A stretch of DNA of 55,943 nt from Gammaproteobacteria bacterium (GTDB lineage Bacteria; Pseudomonadota; Gammaproteobacteria; GRL18): the NCBI GenBank assembly GCA_026196615.1, contig JAPHSW010000072.1, forward strand, positions 1-55,943, given 5' to 3'. The position numbers and the translations under genes are program-made. This document shows, in pieces, positions 19,407 to 30,243 of this stretch; within the stretch, counting starts at the first letter, position 1; every line of letters begins with the position of its first letter. Under the pieces are notes generated by a model. The model made no database searches. It was not told the origin of the DNA and worked only from the letters and a program-made list of their open reading frames with translations.

Positions 19407-21136
19407 CCAACCAACTGCCCTTAGCCAGGTCATCAAATATGCTCCTGGCTAAACCCAATAACAAAAACGGTGAAAAGCAATACCCACATAACCATCTACA
19501 GTCTCTGTTAGATGGTTTTGTTGATTTTAGTGGGGTCGAAAATTGTACCCTTACTTTCAAAGGCTTATCGATTAATAGTAAGAAAGTACATGAAGATTTT
19601 CTGTTTTTAGCCTGTGGCGGAGTTGGAAAGAATCCACATCATGGCATTGCTTATGCGGGTGAAGCGATTAATCAGGGGGCTAGTTGTATTGTATGGGAGC
19701 CAACGGATGAAGTAAAAAATATGCCTGATAGTTGCCCTGCTGAAAGAGAAAATAAGAGTGTCAATATACCTCTTATTCAAGTTAAAGCATTGCATAAAAA
19801 TATTGGTGAAATTGCATCACGTTTTTATCAACATCCAAGTCATTCATTAAGAATCATTGGTGTAACAGGTACTAATGGAAAAACATCAACGGCTCATTTT
19901 ATTGCTCAGCTAATTCATGAGATGAATAATGATGATTCTCGAGAGGAAAAAAAAGGTCCATGTGCAGTTATTGGTACGCTTGGTAATGGTCTTTATGGAC
20001 AACTAGAACAAAGTACTCACACAACACCTGATGCGGTGACTCTACAGGAGCTTATTGCTGGGTTTCGTGATGCAAAAGCTCAAGCGCTGGTTATGGAAGT
20101 TTCATCTCATGCACTAGCTCAGGGACGAGTCAATGGAGTTGAGTTTGATTGTGCAATATTGACCAATTTAACACGAGATCATCTTGATTATCATGGCGAT
20201 ATGAAAACCTATGCTGATGAAAAGTTAAAGCTGTTTCATTTTTCATCATTGAAATACATTATTTTGAATAAGGACGATTCATTTTCAGATCAAATCCTTC
20301 GCTCAATAACAGAAAGCTCAATAGAAAAAGACTCAGCCAATGAGATGTCACTCAAGTCAAGTGAGTTAAAAGCATCGATTGTGTGTTACTCAAGAGTGGA
20401 TAATCATGCTGATTATTATGCCGATAATATTTTGATGAGTAGTGATGGTATTTCTTTTACTCTAACGGTAAACAAAGAGAGTGTTGTTTCAGTAAAAAGT
20501 CATTTAGTGGGTGATTTTAATATTGAAAATCTACTAGCATCTATTGCTGCTTTACACTTGCAGGGATATGAACTGAATAAAATTGTTTCAGGTATTGAGA
20601 AACTTCGTGTTGTACCAGGAAGAATGGAAAAAATAATTTTCCAGGAAAATGGTATGACTTCCAAAAAGCCATTAATTGTTATTGATTACGCACATACACC
20701 GGATGCTTTAGAAAAAGGACTTAGTGCTCTACAGGCACACACAAAAGGAAAGCTGATTTGTCTTTTTGGTTGTGGTGGTGATCGTGATAAAGGTAAACGT
20801 CCCTTAATGGCAAAGGTCGCACAACAATATGCAGATAAGATTATCGTGACATCAGATAATCCAAGAACAGAATCAGCAGAGCGAATTATTGATGAAATTG
20901 CCCGTGGTTTTAATCATTTGGATAATGTGATAACGGAAATTAATAGAAAAAAAGCTATTTATTTAATCTTACAATTGATGGAACCAGATGATGTTTTGTT
21001 GATTGCAGGCAAAGGGCATGAAGACTATCAGGAAGTTAATGGTCAACGTTTTCCCTTTAGTGATAAAGGTTCTGTTTTATCTTTCTATGAAAGTAAAGGG
21101 AATGGTAGTGGACAACAACAGGAGGCTGCTCAATGA
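19403..21136 (+). CDS. murE: UDP-N-acetylmuramoyl-tripeptide synthetase MurE (meso-diaminopimelate adding)
   Basis: MurE adds the third amino acid to UDP-MurNAc-L-Ala-D-Glu in the cytoplasm. The ATP loop is IGVTGTNGKTSTAHF, TTPDAVTLQEL holds the substrate, and DNPR in VTSDNPRTES is the signature for meso-diaminopimelate rather than lysine. The protein is 577 residues, some 80 longer than the usual 490-500. The extra comes from about 30 polar residues at the N-terminus and several charged or serine-rich insertions (about 110-125 and 285-320). Catalytic motifs are intact, so it should be active. Four-base overlaps join it to ftsI and murF. Confidence 0.96.
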   Translation: MTNQLPLARSSNMLLAKPNNKNGEKQYPHNHLQSLLDGFVDFSGVENCTLTFKGLSINSKKVHEDFLFLACGGVGKNPHHGIAYAGEAINQGASCIVWEPTDEVKNMPDSCPAERENKSVNIPLIQVKALHKNIGEIASRFYQHPSHSLRIIGVTGTNGKTSTAHFIAQLIHEMNNDDSREEKKGPCAVIGTLGNGLYGQLEQSTHTTPDAVTLQELIAGFRDAKAQALVMEVSSHALAQGRVNGVEFDCAILTNLTRDHLDYHGDMKTYADEKLKLFHFSSLKYIILNKDDSFSDQILRSITESSIEKDSANEMSLKSSELKASIVCYSRVDNHADYYADNILMSSDGISFTLTVNKESVVSVKSHLVGDFNIENLLASIAALHLQGYELNKIVSGIEKLRVVPGRMEKIIFQENGMTSKKPLIVIDYAHTPDALEKGLSALQAHTKGKLICLFGCGGDRDKGKRPLMAKVAQQYADKIIVTSDNPRTESAERIIDEIARGFNHLDNVITEINRKKAIYLILQLMEPDDVLLIAGKGHEDYQEVNGQRFPFSDKGSVLSFYESKGNGSGQQQEAAQ

Positions 21137-22605
21137 AACAGACTCTTGCTCAGGTAGCTGCTTCGCTTTGCGTTGATTTAATTGGTGAAGATCGAGTTTT
21201 TACACAAGTTAGTATTAATACTCGAACAATGAAAGAAGGTGACTTATTTATTGCCATTAAAGGTGAAAATTTTGATGGTCATCAATACATAGAACAAGCT
21301 GAAAAAAATGGTGCCTGTGGGTTGATTGTTGAACAATGTTGTGGTTCAACATTGCCTCAAATTATTGTTGAAAATACTCGAATTGCATTGGGAGATATTG
21401 CGGCGTTATGGAGTTCAGCTTTCTCTCTTCCTATCGTTGCTATTACGGGAAGTTGTGGAAAGACAACCGTTAAGGAAATGACAGCCGCTATTTTTCAATC
21501 GGCTTATGCTGATACTTCTTCAAAAAAAGAAAGAGTGTTGGCAACTAAAGGTAACTTCAATAATGAAATTGGTGTGCCATTAACCTTATTAAGATTGCAA
21601 AAAGAGCATCAGGCAGCCGTTATTGAATTAGGTGCCAATCATGTGGGTGAAATAAAATATCTGGTGGACATGGTACAACCAGATGTCGCTGTTATAACCA
21701 ATGTGACCCATGCTCATATTGAAGGGTTTGGATCAATAGAAGGTATTGCTAAAGGCAAAGCAGAAATTTATACAGGACTTGAAAGAGATGGTACTGCAGT
21801 CATCAATGCAGATGATGACTTTTTTGAATATTGGAAAACCTTTTGTAATAAACAACCAAATGAAAATGGAAAGATAAAACAACTGACATTTGGTTTAAAT
21901 GAACAAGCTGATGTGAGTGCTGAATATATAAATTTACAAGATGGTTTTGAATTAAAACTCAAAACGCCAGCTGGTAATAAGACTGTTCATTTGAAACAGT
22001 TTGGTTTGCATAATATTTACAATGCACTTGCTGCGACAGCAGTGACACTTTCATCAGGCTGTACATTGAAAGACGTAAAATCTGGTTTGGAAAATTTTAC
22101 GAATGCATCAGGACGCTTAGAAAAGAAGAAAGGTGTAAATAATTCAACACTCTTTGATGATACTTATAATGCGAATCCAGGTTCAGTAAGAGCAGGAATT
22201 AATGCCATCAAACAGGTTGAAAGTGAAATTAAAGGTGAAGCTGTTTTAATTCTGGGTGATATGGGTGAGTTAGGAGAAGAGTCCCGACAACTTCATTTTC
22301 AGCTGGGGGTTGATGCGGCAAAACTGGGAATTAAACAATTGTTTACAGTGGGAACGATAAGTCAGGAAACAACAAATGGTTATAACTCTGTATCATTATT
22401 GACTGATGAAAATAAATTGGGTGCAGTTCATTTTTCTAAAAAGAGTGAGCTTATTCAGAAGGTAAAAGATAAATTGCATAAAGACTCTGTTGTGTTAATT
22501 AAAGGTTCCAGAAGTATGGTAATGGAAGAGGTTGTCAATGACTTGCTTGATAACTCTATAAATGATCATGCTAATAAATGTGTTCAAACAGAAGGTAATC
22601 AATAA
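21133..22605 (+). CDS. murF: UDP-N-acetylmuramoyl-tripeptide--D-alanyl-D-alanine ligase MurF
   Basis: MurF attaches D-Ala-D-Ala to the muropeptide precursor, completing the pentapeptide. The 490-residue Mur ligase has an N-terminal UDP-binding domain ([23 protein letters not shown]), the ATP loop [13 protein letters not shown] near residue 105, the central [12 protein letters not shown], and the C-terminal [15 protein letters not shown] and [12 protein letters not shown]. It overlaps murE by four bases and mraY by one (TAATG), so the ligase genes are translationally linked. Confidence 0.96.
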   Translation: MKQTLAQVAASLCVDLIGEDRVFTQVSINTRTMKEGDLFIAIKGENFDGHQYIEQAEKNGACGLIVEQCCGSTLPQIIVENTRIALGDIAALWSSAFSLPIVAITGSCGKTTVKEMTAAIFQSAYADTSSKKERVLATKGNFNNEIGVPLTLLRLQKEHQAAVIELGANHVGEIKYLVDMVQPDVAVITNVTHAHIEGFGSIEGIAKGKAEIYTGLERDGTAVINADDDFFEYWKTFCNKQPNENGKIKQLTFGLNEQADVSAEYINLQDGFELKLKTPAGNKTVHLKQFGLHNIYNALAATAVTLSSGCTLKDVKSGLENFTNASGRLEKKKGVNNSTLFDDTYNANPGSVRAGINAIKQVESEIKGEAVLILGDMGELGEESRQLHFQLGVDAAKLGIKQLFTVGTISQETTNGYNSVSLLTDENKLGAVHFSKKSELIQKVKDKLHKDSVVLIKGSRSMVMEEVVNDLLDNSINDHANKCVQTEGNQ

Positions 22606-23687
22606 TGCTTCTAGCACTAGCTGAATATTTATCGCAATACTATAGCGCCTTTAATGTTTTTTCATATTTAACATTACGAGCTATTTTGGGAATTTTAACG
22701 GCTCTGACGATTGCTCTATTAGTTGGACCCTTTATGATTAAAAAATTAAGTGTTAAGCAGATTGGGCAAGTTGTTAGAGATGATGGCCCAGAAAGTCATT
22801 TTAGTAAAGCAGGTACACCAACAATGGGTGGTGCGCTTATTCTTGTTGCAATTGCGGTAAGTACATTACTTTGGGGAAATTTGACGAATCATTATGTTTG
22901 GGTTGTTTTGTTGGTCACCTTATTGTTTGGAATTGTTGGCTGGGTCGATGACTACAGAAAGATTGTATATAAAGACACAAAAGGTTTGATTGCAAGACAT
23001 AAATACTTTTGGCAAAGCTTAATAGGAGCTGTTGCTGCAGTTTATCTTTATATGAATGCTCAATCACCAGAAGAAACATTATTGCTCATCCCATTTATGA
23101 AAGATGTATTTATTGATTTAGGACCTTTTTATATATTACTCACTTATCTAGTGATTGTTGGTAGTAGTAATGCAGTAAATTTAACAGATGGTCTTGATGG
23201 CTTAGCTATTATGCCCACGGTAATGGTAGCAGGTGCTCTAGGTGTTTTTGCCTATTTGACGGGGCATTATAATTTTTCAAACTATCTCGGCATACCTTAT
23301 ATTCATGGTGTGGGAGAAATAGTGATTATTTGTGCTGCATTTGTAGGAGCAGGTCTTGGTTTTTTATGGTTTAACACTTATCCTGCTCAAGTTTTTATGG
23401 GTGATGTAGGTGCTTTGGCGCTAGGTGCTGGTCTTGGAGTCATTGCAGTTGTGGTTCGACAGGAAATCATTTTATTTATCATGGGAGGTGTTTTTGTGAT
23501 GGAAACTGTCTCTGTTATTTTGCAGGTTGCTTCTTATAAATTAACAGGACGAAGAATTTTTAGAATGGCACCCATTCATCATCACTTTGAATTAAAGGGA
23601 TGGCCTGAGCCTAGAGTAATTGTCCGTTTTTGGATTATTACCGTTATTTTAGTTCTAATTGGTTTAGCATCGCTAAAAATACGTTAA
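22605..23687 (+). CDS. mraY: Phospho-N-acetylmuramoyl-pentapeptide-transferase MraY
   Basis: MraY transfers phospho-MurNAc-pentapeptide to undecaprenyl phosphate, making lipid I at the inner membrane. The 360-residue protein is polytopic (about ten helices). Its catalytic and substrate motifs are visible: [30 protein letters not shown] with the paired Asp, [34 protein letters not shown], and [17 protein letters not shown] with the histidine cluster. Length matches E. coli exactly. Confidence 0.97.
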   Translation: MLLALAEYLSQYYSAFNVFSYLTLRAILGILTALTIALLVGPFMIKKLSVKQIGQVVRDDGPESHFSKAGTPTMGGALILVAIAVSTLLWGNLTNHYVWVVLLVTLLFGIVGWVDDYRKIVYKDTKGLIARHKYFWQSLIGAVAAVYLYMNAQSPEETLLLIPFMKDVFIDLGPFYILLTYLVIVGSSNAVNLTDGLDGLAIMPTVMVAGALGVFAYLTGHYNFSNYLGIPYIHGVGEIVIICAAFVGAGLGFLWFNTYPAQVFMGDVGALALGAGLGVIAVVVRQEIILFIMGGVFVMETVSVILQVASYKLTGRRIFRMAPIHHHFELKGWPEPRVIVRFWIITVILVLIGLASLKIR

Positions 23688-23729
23688 AGATTTATATCAT
23701 TATTGATAAAGACATATTAAAGATTTTAT

Positions 23730-25166
23730 ATGAATAAAAAGACACAAAACAAATTATTTGACTTTACTATACCGACTCTAATTGTTGGTATGGGAGGGAC
23801 TGGTTTGTCTTGTGCTCGCTATTTGAAAAAAAGAGATTGCTCATTTGCAGTTGCAGATAGCCGTGATGAACAAACATTTATTGAAGGGCTTAAAGAAGAA
23901 TTTTCTCCACTTGAAATTATGGCAGGTGATTTTGAGTTCGAACAATTTAAAAACTATCAACAAATTATTGTAAGTCCTGGTATTTCAATTAGAAGTGAAT
24001 TTTTTAAATCACTACAAGAACAGGGCTGTTTTATTCTAGGTGATATTGAAATTTTTGCACAAGTAGTGGATAAGCCTGTGATAGCGATTACCGGTTCAAA
24101 TGGAAAAAGTACAGTAACCACTTTGGTGGAAAAAATTGCTCAACATTGTGGTGTTAAAGCTATTGCAGGTGGAAATTTAGGGATTCCAGCACTGAATTTA
24201 TTAGATAGTCAAAGTGATTTATATATTTTGGAACTATCAAGTTTTCAACTGGAAACGACTTACAGTTTGCATACATTATCTGCGACGGTTCTAAATGTGA
24301 GTGAAGATCATATGGATCGATATGATGATCTGGATGATTATCGAAAGATAAAAGAGAGTATTTATAACAATACCGATAATGCTGTCGTCAATATAGATGA
24401 AAAAATTACTTTCGATCGTGTAATGAATGTTCAGGATAAAGAATATAGCATTGCTTTTTTTGGTCAAAATAAGACTGATAACAAATTAAATAATTTTTAT
24501 AGTTTATTTAATAACACTGTTTTGGTTAAAGACAATAATGAAATTGTTCATACCAACGAGATTAAGTTAAAAGGAACTTATAACCACTTAAATGTATTAG
24601 CAGCCTTGGCATTACTTGAACCGTTACAACTTGATCAAAAAAAGCAAGTTGAAGCGATTAAAGAGTATAAAGGTTTATCTCATCGTTGTGAATGGGTTGA
24701 AAAAGTAGGAGATGTTGAGTTTTTTAATGACTCGAAGGGAACAAATACAGGAGCAACAATTGCTGCAATTGATGGCTTAGAACTTGAAAGTAATAAAGAT
24801 TATTTACAACGAAAAGTAATATTAATCGCTGGTGGTGTTGGAAAAGGTGCTGATTTTACTGAGCTAGGTCGGGTGATAGAGAAAAAAATAAAATCAACCA
24901 TATTAATGGGAGTTGATTCAGAACTGATAAAAAGTTGTGCACTAAATGCAGGGGCCAAAAATGATTCATTATACTCAGTTGAATCAATGACTGAAGCCGT
25001 ATCAACTGCAGCCAAGATTGCAAAATCAGGAGATGTGGTTTTATTTTCACCTGCTTGTGCAAGCTTTGATATGTATCAGAATTACATGAAAAGAGGTGAC
25101 GACTTTAAAGAAAAAGTATTGACGTTAAAAAAAACTCTGAACAGTGAGTTAAAAAATGTCAGTTGA
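23730..25166 (+). CDS. murD: UDP-N-acetylmuramoyl-L-alanine--D-glutamate ligase MurD
   Basis: MurD adds D-glutamate to UDP-MurNAc-L-Ala. The 478-residue ligase has an N-terminal Rossmann-like domain (TLIVGMGGTGLSCARYL), the ATP loop IAITGSNGKSTVTTL near residue 117, the conserved LELSSFQLETT and NVSEDHMDRYDD, and a C-terminal domain with FFNDSKGTNTGATIAAI and LFSPACASFDMYQNYMKRG. The proteins are slightly longer than E. coli MurD (438) because of polar insertions. It overlaps ftsW by 11 bases. Confidence 0.96.
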   Translation: MNKKTQNKLFDFTIPTLIVGMGGTGLSCARYLKKRDCSFAVADSRDEQTFIEGLKEEFSPLEIMAGDFEFEQFKNYQQIIVSPGISIRSEFFKSLQEQGCFILGDIEIFAQVVDKPVIAITGSNGKSTVTTLVEKIAQHCGVKAIAGGNLGIPALNLLDSQSDLYILELSSFQLETTYSLHTLSATVLNVSEDHMDRYDDLDDYRKIKESIYNNTDNAVVNIDEKITFDRVMNVQDKEYSIAFFGQNKTDNKLNNFYSLFNNTVLVKDNNEIVHTNEIKLKGTYNHLNVLAALALLEPLQLDQKKQVEAIKEYKGLSHRCEWVEKVGDVEFFNDSKGTNTGATIAAIDGLELESNKDYLQRKVILIAGGVGKGADFTELGRVIEKKIKSTILMGVDSELIKSCALNAGAKNDSLYSVESMTEAVSTAAKIAKSGDVVLFSPACASFDMYQNYMKRGDDFKEKVLTLKKTLNSELKNVS

Positions 25167-26571
25167 AATAACGATAAATAATCGATTTTCAAAGACTGGA
25201 AGTCGTGAGCGAAGTAATGAAGATTCACTAACAGAAATGTTTGACAGGAGTGCTAAAAAGCGTGGTGAAAAAACACGTCATTCGAGTAGTAAACTAAAAG
25301 AAACAACAAAAGTTAGAGTAAAAAGTAAAAAAGTTGCCCGTAACCGAAAAACTGTTTCAGCAACACAAGTTGCTATTCAGGAAGATCAAAAATGGGTGTT
25401 AGATCCGTGGATATTGATTCTCACAATAACCATTATTGCTTTGGGAATAACAATGGTAGGTTCAGCTTCAATATCAATTGCTGAACAAAATAATGGGGAA
25501 CCATTTTATTATTTATATCGCCAGCTTATTGCATCTGGAATTGGTATAGGATTGGGTACGATTGTTTTATTTACTCCAATTAAATTTTGGCAAAATATTG
25601 GCCCAATACTATTACTTATTGGATTAATCTTATTAATAGCAGTTCTTTTACCAGGTATTGGAAAAGAAATAAATGGCAGTTCAAGGTGGATACCAATGGG
25701 TATCTTTAACTTACAAGTATCAGAGTTAGCAAAACTGGTTATGGTAATTTATTTAGCTGGTTATTTAGTCAGACACAATGAAAATGTAAGAACAACAATA
25801 AAAGGCTTTTTTATGCCAATGCTGATACTGACTGCGGTTAGTTTATTATTGCTAATGGAGCCTGATCTGGGAGCAACAGTTGTTATTTCAGCAACGGCTA
25901 TGGGAATGCTTTTTTTAGGTGGTGTTAGATTGTGGCAATTTTTAATATTGATGTTGATTATGGCTGTTAGTGTTTATTTTTTGATTATTTTAGAACCTTA
26001 TAGGCTGGCGCGTTTGCAATCTTTTATGGATCCTTGGGCGGATCCTTTTAATACAGGATTTCAGTTGACACAATCACTTATTGCTTTTGGGCGTGGTGAA
26101 TTAACAGGTGTTGGACTTGGTAATAGTATACAGAAATTATTTTATTTACCTGAAGGTCATACAGATTTTTTATTTGCAGTACTTGCTGAAGAATTGGGTG
26201 GTATTGGAGCAATATCTGTAATTACTCTTTTCAGTTTGCTAGTAAGCAGAATTTTTGTTCTAGCTAGAAAAGCTGACTTAATGAATCAGAGTTTTTCTGC
26301 TTATATGATGTTTGGTTTAGCCATTTGGATTGGATTGCAGGCTTTTGTGAATATTGCAGTGAATATGGGGGCATTACCAACTAAAGGCTTAACTTTACCA
26401 TTAATGAGTTATGGTGGTAGTAGTATGATGATTATGTGTGTTGTGATTGCATTAATTTTGCGAGCAGAACATGAAACACGATTTAAATACCCTCTAGGCA
26501 GTAATGTGTGGAACAAACTTTTGGGACTTGAAAAAAGCGCTCGTAAACAAAGAGCTGGGAAGTCATTTTAA
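25156..26571 (+). CDS. ftsW: Septal peptidoglycan glycosyltransferase FtsW
   Basis: FtsW is the SEDS-family glycosyltransferase that polymerises septal glycan from lipid II with FtsI. Ten hydrophobic helices begin near residue 84 (LDPWILILTITIIALGITMVG). Family landmarks are GSSRWIPMGIFNLQVSELAKL, MEPDLGATVVI, DPFNTGFQLTQSLIAFGRG, GLGNSIQKLFYLPEGHTDFLFAVLAEELG and LPTKGLTLPLMSYGGSS. About 80 residues precede the first helix, highly basic and rich in Lys, Arg, Ser and Thr, longer than in E. coli. The ATG at 25156 lies inside murD (11-base overlap). Confidence 0.96.
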   Translation: MSVEITINNRFSKTGSRERSNEDSLTEMFDRSAKKRGEKTRHSSSKLKETTKVRVKSKKVARNRKTVSATQVAIQEDQKWVLDPWILILTITIIALGITMVGSASISIAEQNNGEPFYYLYRQLIASGIGIGLGTIVLFTPIKFWQNIGPILLLIGLILLIAVLLPGIGKEINGSSRWIPMGIFNLQVSELAKLVMVIYLAGYLVRHNENVRTTIKGFFMPMLILTAVSLLLLMEPDLGATVVISATAMGMLFLGGVRLWQFLILMLIMAVSVYFLIILEPYRLARLQSFMDPWADPFNTGFQLTQSLIAFGRGELTGVGLGNSIQKLFYLPEGHTDFLFAVLAEELGGIGAISVITLFSLLVSRIFVLARKADLMNQSFSAYMMFGLAIWIGLQAFVNIAVNMGALPTKGLTLPLMSYGGSSMMIMCVVIALILRAEHETRFKYPLGSNVWNKLLGLEKSARKQRAGKSF

Positions 26572-26572
26572 T

Positions 26573-27730
26573 ATGTCTCAATTAAATGAAAAGAAGATTT
26601 TAATAATGGCTGGAGGTACAGGTGGACATATTTTTCCTGCTCTGGCAACAGCAAATGTATTAAAACAAAAAGGCGTTCATATTGAGTGGTTAGGAACAAA
26701 AAAAGGGATGGAATCCCGACTGGTTCCAGCACATAATTTTCCAATCAATTATATTAATATTGGTGGTTTAAGGGGAAAAGGAATTAAGACGTTATTGTTA
26801 CTGCCTTTTCGATTAATTCGAGCCATGGCTCAAACATTTAAGGTTTACAGGAAAGTAAAACCTGATGTTGTTCTAGGTATGGGTGGTTTTGTTACAGGGC
26901 CAGGTGGGATTGTTGGTTGGATGACAAGAACTCCGCTAGTGTTACATGAACAAAATGCAATTGCAGGATTGACTAATAAGATACTATTTAGATTTTCACA
27001 AAAAGTTTTAGCAGCATTTCCAGGTGCTTTTTCTGAAAACAAAAAATTACGCATTATTGGTAATCCAGTTCGAAAAGAAATTATGAGTATTACGAAGCCT
27101 GAAATACGTTTTGAAAAAAAATGGGCAAAGAATAATGATGGCAAGCAATTAAATATATTAGTGGTTGGTGGTAGTTTAGGCGCAGTAGCTTTAAATGAAA
27201 AACTACCAGAAGCTTTGAATGACATAGATCAAACTGGACAATTAAAGAAAAGTGTTTTTGAGCAAATAAACATTCGTCATCAATGTGGTGAAAAACATTT
27301 GAATGCAACAAAAGAAAATTATTCAAACTTTATTGAGCCAGAAAAGATAGCGAGTATAAAAGTGGATATTATGCCATTTATTGATGATATGGCAAAAAAT
27401 TATGAATGGGCTGATTTGGTTATTTGTCGCTCAGGTGCATTGACTGTAAGTGAAATTGCAGCAGTAGGTGTTGCATCATTATTAGTACCTTATCCCTATG
27501 CAGTAGATGATCATCAAAGTGCGAATGCGGCTTATTTATCAGATGAAGGGGCTGCATTTTTGGTTCAACAAAGTGAATTAAACAGTCAAAAAATATCTGA
27601 TATTATAATGAGTTTAGATAAGAAAAATATTTTAAATATGGCTGTTAAAGCTCGACAATTATCAACTAACGATGCAGCAGAAGTTGTAGCAAATGAATGT
27701 TTGTCTCTTGTGGATAAAGAGCCAGGATAA
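26573..27730 (+). CDS. murG: Lipid II synthase MurG
   Basis: MurG adds GlcNAc from UDP-GlcNAc to lipid I, giving lipid II on the inner face of the membrane. The 385-residue GT28/GT-B enzyme has the N-terminal glycine loop MAGGTGGHIFPALATA, GTKKGMESRLVPA, GMGGFVTGPGGIVGW, HEQNAIAGLTNKIL, GNPVRKEI, VVGGSLGAVALNEKLP, and the donor site CRSGALTVSEIAAVGVASLLVPYP with DDHQSANA. ATG 26573 is used, one base past the ftsW stop; upstream in-frame ATGs lie within ftsW. It is about 30 residues longer than E. coli MurG, from an insertion near 230-260. Confidence 0.96.
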   Translation: MSQLNEKKILIMAGGTGGHIFPALATANVLKQKGVHIEWLGTKKGMESRLVPAHNFPINYINIGGLRGKGIKTLLLLPFRLIRAMAQTFKVYRKVKPDVVLGMGGFVTGPGGIVGWMTRTPLVLHEQNAIAGLTNKILFRFSQKVLAAFPGAFSENKKLRIIGNPVRKEIMSITKPEIRFEKKWAKNNDGKQLNILVVGGSLGAVALNEKLPEALNDIDQTGQLKKSVFEQINIRHQCGEKHLNATKENYSNFIEPEKIASIKVDIMPFIDDMAKNYEWADLVICRSGALTVSEIAAVGVASLLVPYPYAVDDHQSANAAYLSDEGAAFLVQQSELNSQKISDIIMSLDKKNILNMAVKARQLSTNDAAEVVANECLSLVDKEPG

Positions 27731-27736
27731 CTATAA

Positions 27737-29197
27737 ATGAACAATACGAAAGACGCATTGCAACAAAATAATAATAATGATTTGTCCATGGGACGAATTA
27801 AACATATTTATTTTATTGGTATCGGTGGTGCTGGTATGAGTGGTATTGCTGAAGTCCTACTCAATATGGGGTATGTAGTATCTGGGTCAGATTTACAAAA
27901 AAGTAAGGTTACAGAGCGTTTAGAAAAAGCGGGAGCAAAAATTTATCAGGGACATGACGCGCATCAGATAGAAGATGCTCAAGTTGTGGTGACATCAACG
28001 GCAGTGAGCATTGACAATCCTGAAGTACAGCGTGCTAAAGAATTACGAATTCCTATTATACCAAGAGCTGAAATGTTGGCAGAATTAATGCGTTTCAGAT
28101 ATGGCATTGCTATAGCAGGAACTCATGGAAAAACGACAACAACAAGTTTAGTGGCCAGTGTGCTTGCTGAAGGCGGAATGGATCCTACGTTTGTTATTGG
28201 TGGTAAGTTAAATAGTGCAGGCTCTAATGCAAAATTGGGTGCTAGTAAATACCTTGTTGCTGAGGCGGATGAAAGTGATGCATCATTTTTACATTTACAA
28301 CCAATGATTTCAGTTGTAACAAATATTGAAGCTGATCATATGGATACGTACGGTGGTGATTTTGAAAAATTAAAATCAACATTTAATGAGTTTTTACATC
28401 AATTACCTTTTTATGGCTTAGCTGTTTTATGTATTGATGATGAAGTTGTAGCAGAACTTGTTGATGAAATTAGTAAGCCAGTGAAAACCTATGGTTTGAA
28501 TAATGAAAATGCTGATGTTAATGCATTTGATATAGTACAGGAATTAAATAAAACATCATTTAAAGTATCATGCAAAAATAAGGATGATCAGCATGATGAA
28601 TGGATTAAAGTAACGTTAAATATGCCAGGTTTACATAATGTTCAAAATGCATTAGCTGCAATTACTATTGCAATTGAATTAGATGTAGAAAAAGATAAAA
28701 TTGCTCAGGCTCTGGAGAATTTTGAAGGTATAGGAAGACGTTTCCAAATGTATGGTGAGCTTAAAATTAATGGAAAAAAAGCTTTACTCATTGATGATTA
28801 TGGGCATCATCCTACAGAGGTTGAAGCAACAATTAATGCAATACGAAGTGGATGGCCTGATAAACGTTTAGTCGTATTATTTCAGCCTCATCGGTATAGT
28901 AGAACGAGAGACTTATTTGAAGATTTTGTCTATGCGTTAAGTCAGGTTGATCAATTACTTTTACTTGAGGTGTATTCAGCAGGTGAAGCAGTTGTTGCAG
29001 GCGCAGATTCCAGGGCGCTAAGTCGTTCAGTTAGAAATAGAGGAAAAGTTGATCCTATTTTTATTGAACAGCATGAACAAATAAATAGTGTATTGGAAGA
29101 AACGATTAAAGATGGTGATATTTTACTGACATTAGGTGCAGGTAATGTTGGAGCTATTGGTACAGGGATCTTTGAACAATTTAAGTCTGAGCTTTAA
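27737..29197 (+). CDS. murC: UDP-N-acetylmuramate--L-alanine ligase MurC
   Basis: MurC adds L-alanine to UDP-MurNAc, the first step of stem-peptide assembly. The 486-residue protein has an N-terminal Rossmann domain ([18 protein letters not shown]), the ATP loop [17 protein letters not shown] near residue 130, [30 protein letters not shown], and the C-terminal [28 protein letters not shown] and LTLGAGNVG. It begins six bases after murG and ends 33 bases before the murB start used here. Confidence 0.97.
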   Translation: MNNTKDALQQNNNNDLSMGRIKHIYFIGIGGAGMSGIAEVLLNMGYVVSGSDLQKSKVTERLEKAGAKIYQGHDAHQIEDAQVVVTSTAVSIDNPEVQRAKELRIPIIPRAEMLAELMRFRYGIAIAGTHGKTTTTSLVASVLAEGGMDPTFVIGGKLNSAGSNAKLGASKYLVAEADESDASFLHLQPMISVVTNIEADHMDTYGGDFEKLKSTFNEFLHQLPFYGLAVLCIDDEVVAELVDEISKPVKTYGLNNENADVNAFDIVQELNKTSFKVSCKNKDDQHDEWIKVTLNMPGLHNVQNALAAITIAIELDVEKDKIAQALENFEGIGRRFQMYGELKINGKKALLIDDYGHHPTEVEATINAIRSGWPDKRLVVLFQPHRYSRTRDLFEDFVYALSQVDQLLLLEVYSAGEAVVAGADSRALSRSVRNRGKVDPIFIEQHEQINSVLEETIKDGDILLTLGAGNVGAIGTGIFEQFKSEL

Positions 29198-29230
29198 CTC
29201 ATAAACGGTATATTGTTCTTTACTTATAAG

Positions 29231-30238
29231 ATGATGATCATGAAAACACCACTGCAAAAAATATTACAGGAAGCCAGAGATAGTGGAATGTTGAATGGAG
29301 TCTTAAAATTTAATGAATCATTATCTCGCTATACAACATGGCGTATTGGTGGTGAAGCAGAATGTTTTTATCAACCTGAAAATGAGAGTGATTTACAAAT
29401 TGTTTTAAAAAATCTACCAGAGAATACTGAGGTTTACTGGATTGGTTTGGGGAGCAATTTGTTGGTTAGAGATGGTGGTTTTAAAGGAATAATTATTTAC
29501 ACAAATGGTGTGTTAAATGAATTCGATATCAAATGCTCAGAAAAAGTAGACTCAGGAAATGTCGACTCTGGAAAGATAAAAAATACAGAGTGTATTGTAA
29601 GTGCTCAAGCAGGTGTTGCATGTGCAATTTTTGCACGAAAGTCAGCTAACAATGGTATTAATGGCGCAGAGTTTTTATCAGGTATTCCAGGTACTATTGG
29701 AGGAGCATTAGCAATGAATGCAGGTGCTTTTGGTGGAGAGACCTGGCGACATGTTTTGAATGTAAAAATGATCAATAAATCAGGTGATTTAATTATTCGT
29801 ACACCAGATGAGTTTAATGTTAGTTATCGACATGTTGAATTAGCTGAACAATATAAAAATGATGAAAATCCAGAATGGTTTGTTAGTGGTACCTTTGTTT
29901 TTGAACAAGATGAACTAGGACTTAAAGAAAGTAAGCAGGAAATTAAACGTTTGTTAGCAATAAGAGCAGAAACTCAACCAACTAAACAAGCTAATGCAGG
30001 TTCTGTTTTTAAGAACCCCAATAATGATCATGCAGCACGCTTAATTGAAGCATGTGATTTAAAAGGAGTATCGATAAATGATGCACAAGTTTCGCCAAAG
30101 CATGCGAACTTTATTATAAACAAAGGCAAAGCAAAAGCTTCAGATGTTGAAGCATTGATTGATGAGATTAAAGAGACTGTCCTAAGACGATTTGAAATAA
30201 AATTGGAAACAGAAGTTAAAATTATTGGAGCTCATTGA
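29231..30238 (+). CDS. murB: UDP-N-acetylenolpyruvoylglucosamine reductase MurB
   Basis: MurB is the FAD enzyme that uses NADPH to reduce UDP-GlcNAc-enolpyruvate to UDP-MurNAc. The protein has a PCMH-type FAD domain (SRYTTWRIGGEAECFY, YWIGLGSNLLVRDGGF, FLSGIPGTIGGALAMNAGAFGGE) and a C-terminal domain with RAETQPTKQANAGSVFKNP and the Glu at EACDLKG. In-frame ATGs at 29231, 29234 and 29240 are equally plausible (335 to 332 residues); a TTG at 29213 is less likely. The compact form without an inserted C-terminal loop fits the type II class. Its place between murC and ddlB differs from E. coli, where murB lies elsewhere. Confidence 0.95.
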   Translation: MMIMKTPLQKILQEARDSGMLNGVLKFNESLSRYTTWRIGGEAECFYQPENESDLQIVLKNLPENTEVYWIGLGSNLLVRDGGFKGIIIYTNGVLNEFDIKCSEKVDSGNVDSGKIKNTECIVSAQAGVACAIFARKSANNGINGAEFLSGIPGTIGGALAMNAGAFGGETWRHVLNVKMINKSGDLIIRTPDEFNVSYRHVELAEQYKNDENPEWFVSGTFVFEQDELGLKESKQEIKRLLAIRAETQPTKQANAGSVFKNPNNDHAARLIEACDLKGVSINDAQVSPKHANFIINKGKAKASDVEALIDEIKETVLRRFEIKLETEVKIIGAH

Positions 30239-30243
30239 GTTGT

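Noticed and set aside
26845-27225. 126-codon minus-strand frame opposite murG
   Set aside because: Antisense shadow of a conserved gene, with no recognisable domain.
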